Source: Pseudomonas parafulva NBRC 16636 = DSM 17004 (GTDB lineage Bacteria; Pseudomonadota; Gammaproteobacteria; Pseudomonadales; Pseudomonadaceae). From it: a stretch of DNA of 64,000 nt. Under the pieces are notes generated by a model. It was not told the origin of the DNA, did not search any database, and was given only the letters and a program-made list of their open reading frames with translations. Shown here piece after piece: positions 62,871-64,000 of this stretch (positions within the stretch are counted from its first letter, which is position 1; the number at the start of each line of letters is the position of its first letter). The stretch covers positions 1 to 64,000 of the forward strand of contig NZ_BBIU01000004.1 of NCBI RefSeq assembly GCF_000730645.1, written 5' to 3'. Made by a program: the position numbers and the translations under genes.

Positions 62871-63334
62871 GTCAGGCCCTTCAGCTTGTGGATATCCGCC
62901 AGGCATTCGGCGATTCTCCTCAGATACTGGCGGATGTGCTGCAGGACGGTGTGAACATGTCTGTGTGGCGCAGGCATTTGCCGCCGCAGTTGGAGGACTT
63001 CGCCGCAGTCGTGGTGGGCCTTGGCCCATCACTGGCAGACCAGAGCGTGATCGAGGTGGATGAGCACAGGGCCCCGGTACTTGCCGACCTGTTGTCGGAG
63101 GCCGCCGACGTGGAGGGTTACGGGGCCTTCGTGGCTGATGTGACATGGTTGGTCGAGGCCTTCACCTGCCTGCTGGGCGCTCGCCGGGTAGGGCTGCGCA
63201 TTCGCGTGCTGGAAGGGCCGATGTGCCCACGCTTCCATGTGGATAACGTGCCTGTGAGGCTGCTGTGTACCTACTCAGGGCCAGGGAGCGAATGGCTGGA
63301 GAGTGATACCCACACCCGAGAAAACTTATCCACA
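62485..63334. other. cluster of five perfect DnaA boxes within coding DNA
   Basis: Perfect TTATCCACA boxes occur at 62485-62493, 62654-62662 (reverse), 62754-62762, 63238-63246 (reverse) and 63326-63334. A one-mismatch box lies at 62887-62895. They fall within the COG0523 and DUF1826 genes. Five exact 9-mers in 850 bp far exceeds chance and is similar in density to the E. coli datA titration locus. Confidence 0.65.
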
Positions 63335-63493
63335 GCGGTGGTTGATCTGCACAGGATAAAGCGTTTGCACGCGGGTGAGGTGGCCTTGCTCAAAGGTGAG
63401 AAGTGGCAGGGCAATGAGGGGGCGGGGCTTGTGCACCGATCACCTGCCGGGCCACAGCGCCGCCTGCTGCTCAGCCTTGACTGGCTGGCGTGA
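62867..63493 (+). CDS. DUF1826 domain protein
   Basis: A 208-residue protein with the DUF1826 pattern: [16 protein letters not shown] near residue 28, [42 protein letters not shown] in the middle and [19 protein letters not shown] at the end. The CPRFHVD-type Cys/His/Asp set could bind metal. The family is repeatedly found beside COG0523 genes in zinc-limitation operons, but its activity is unknown. It overlaps the preceding GTPase gene and lies 40 bp before a second one. Confidence 0.85.
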   Translation: MSQALQLVDIRQAFGDSPQILADVLQDGVNMSVWRRHLPPQLEDFAAVVVGLGPSLADQSVIEVDEHRAPVLADLLSEAADVEGYGAFVADVTWLVEAFTCLLGARRVGLRIRVLEGPMCPRFHVDNVPVRLLCTYSGPGSEWLESDTHTRENLSTAVVDLHRIKRLHAGEVALLKGEKWQGNEGAGLVHRSPAGPQRRLLLSLDWLA

Positions 63494-63533
63494 CGGCGCA
63501 TAGTGGGCTACCCCAGCCAGCCATAGATCAGCC

Positions 63534-64000
63534 ATGTTCCACGATATCCCCACCCACGTGATTGCAGGCCCGTTGGGGGCCGGCAAGACCACTCTGATCC
63601 GCCATTTGCTGGCACAACGGCCTGCCAGCGAGCGCTGGGCAGTGCTGGTGAACGAATTCGGCTTGGTGGGCCTGGACGCCGCTTTGCTGGCCCGCGACGA
63701 GGATGGCGTCGCGATAGGCGAAGTGGCTGGCGGTTGTTTGTGTTGCGTGAGTGGTGTGCCTTTCCAGGTTGGTTTGGGTCGGCTTCTGCGTAAGGCCAAG
63801 CCCGACAGGCTGTTCATCGAGCCTTCCGGGTTGGGGCACCCGTTGCAGTTGCTAAATCAGCTGAAAAGCGAACCTTGGCAGCATGTGTTGACGGTGCAGC
63901 CTCTGATCATGGTGGTCGATGCCCGCTCTCTGCTGGTGGATGATCTGCTTTCGGATGCACAAAGGCGTGCTCTGGCAGCTTGCGAGCTACTGGTAATCAA
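63534..64000 (+). CDS. second COG0523 GTPase, N-terminal part (cut by window edge)
   Basis: At least 155 residues are visible. The P-loop is AGPLGAGKTT, the CxCC motif is GGCLCCVSG, and the next G motif is FIEPSGLGHP. VNEFGLVGLD is the switch region. It is distinct from the first GTPase (shorter N-terminus, different CxCC context), so it is a paralogue rather than a duplicate. The same-strand arrangement GTPase-DUF1826-GTPase implies one zinc-responsive operon. The rest lies beyond the window. Confidence 0.88.
   Translation, partial: MFHDIPTHVIAGPLGAGKTTLIRHLLAQRPASERWAVLVNEFGLVGLDAALLARDEDGVAIGEVAGGCLCCVSGVPFQVGLGRLLRKAKPDRLFIEPSGLGHPLQLLNQLKSEPWQHVLTVQPLIMVVDARSLLVDDLLSDAQRRALAACELLVI

Noticed and set aside
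63535..63550. TGTTCCACGATATCCC as a fourth parS site
   Set aside because: Only the left half matches; the symmetrical GTGGAAC half is missing.

Overview
The window is an origin-proximal stretch of a Pseudomonas chromosome, most probably of the P. putida group. Evidence for this is the order gyrB-recF-dnaN-dnaA / rpmH-rnpA-yidD-yidC-mnmE-mnmG-rsmG-parA-parB-atpIBEFHAGDC-glmU-glmR-glmS, Pseudomonas-type parS palindromes, a REP element, an unoccupied attTn7 site behind glmS, and high-GC codon use. The species call rests on recalled protein similarity and was not computed.

Layout. 1-7772 is an accessory block. It holds the end of an IS3-family element, an IS66 element carrying a DUF6429 passenger gene that has cut into a RES-type toxin gene, an AT-rich two-gene module (DUF262 protein plus an OLD-like ATPase/TOPRIM protein, start and stop overlapping), and a complete IS256-family element. 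7773-8514 is gene-free, AT-rich and palindrome-rich. 8515-24078 is the replication and segregation core: oriC lies between dnaA and rpmH, a second DnaA-box cluster lies between mnmE and mnmG, and two parS sites lie in recF. 24123-31403 is the complete F1Fo ATP synthase operon, followed by the cell-wall precursor genes glmU, glmR and glmS (31461-35614).

35615-50100 is variable metabolic and transport content: an NTF2-like secreted protein, an aldo/keto reductase with a divergent AraC regulator, a CdaR/PucR-type regulator, an operon of hydroxyacyl-CoA dehydrogenase, class III CoA-transferase and YWTD propeller, a type II NADH dehydrogenase-like flavoprotein, an OmpW-like protein, and a ytcA-mdtN-mdtO-like efflux set. 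49432-54561 looks like one divergent regulon. An SDR and a GntR/FCD regulator face a binding protein, a small-molecule kinase and a class III PLP enzyme across a 20-bp perfect palindrome, which suggests catabolism of a phosphorylated amino alcohol such as hydroxylysine or ethanolamine.

54657-64000 combines lipid genes (cyclopropane synthase, cardiolipin synthase) with a probable zinc-starvation set: a TonB receptor, folE2, a small secreted protein, two COG0523 GTPases and a DUF1826 protein. Zur-like palindromes precede the receptor and the folE2/COG0523 divergent promoter. This end also contains a third parS and five perfect DnaA boxes within about 850 bp, reminiscent of a DnaA-titration locus.

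The best candidates for something undescribed are the DUF262/OLD-like pair (3684-6166), the DnaA-box cluster at 62485-63334, the probable Zur-controlled secreted protein (61168-61548), and the orphan binding protein/kinase/PLP-lyase regulon.
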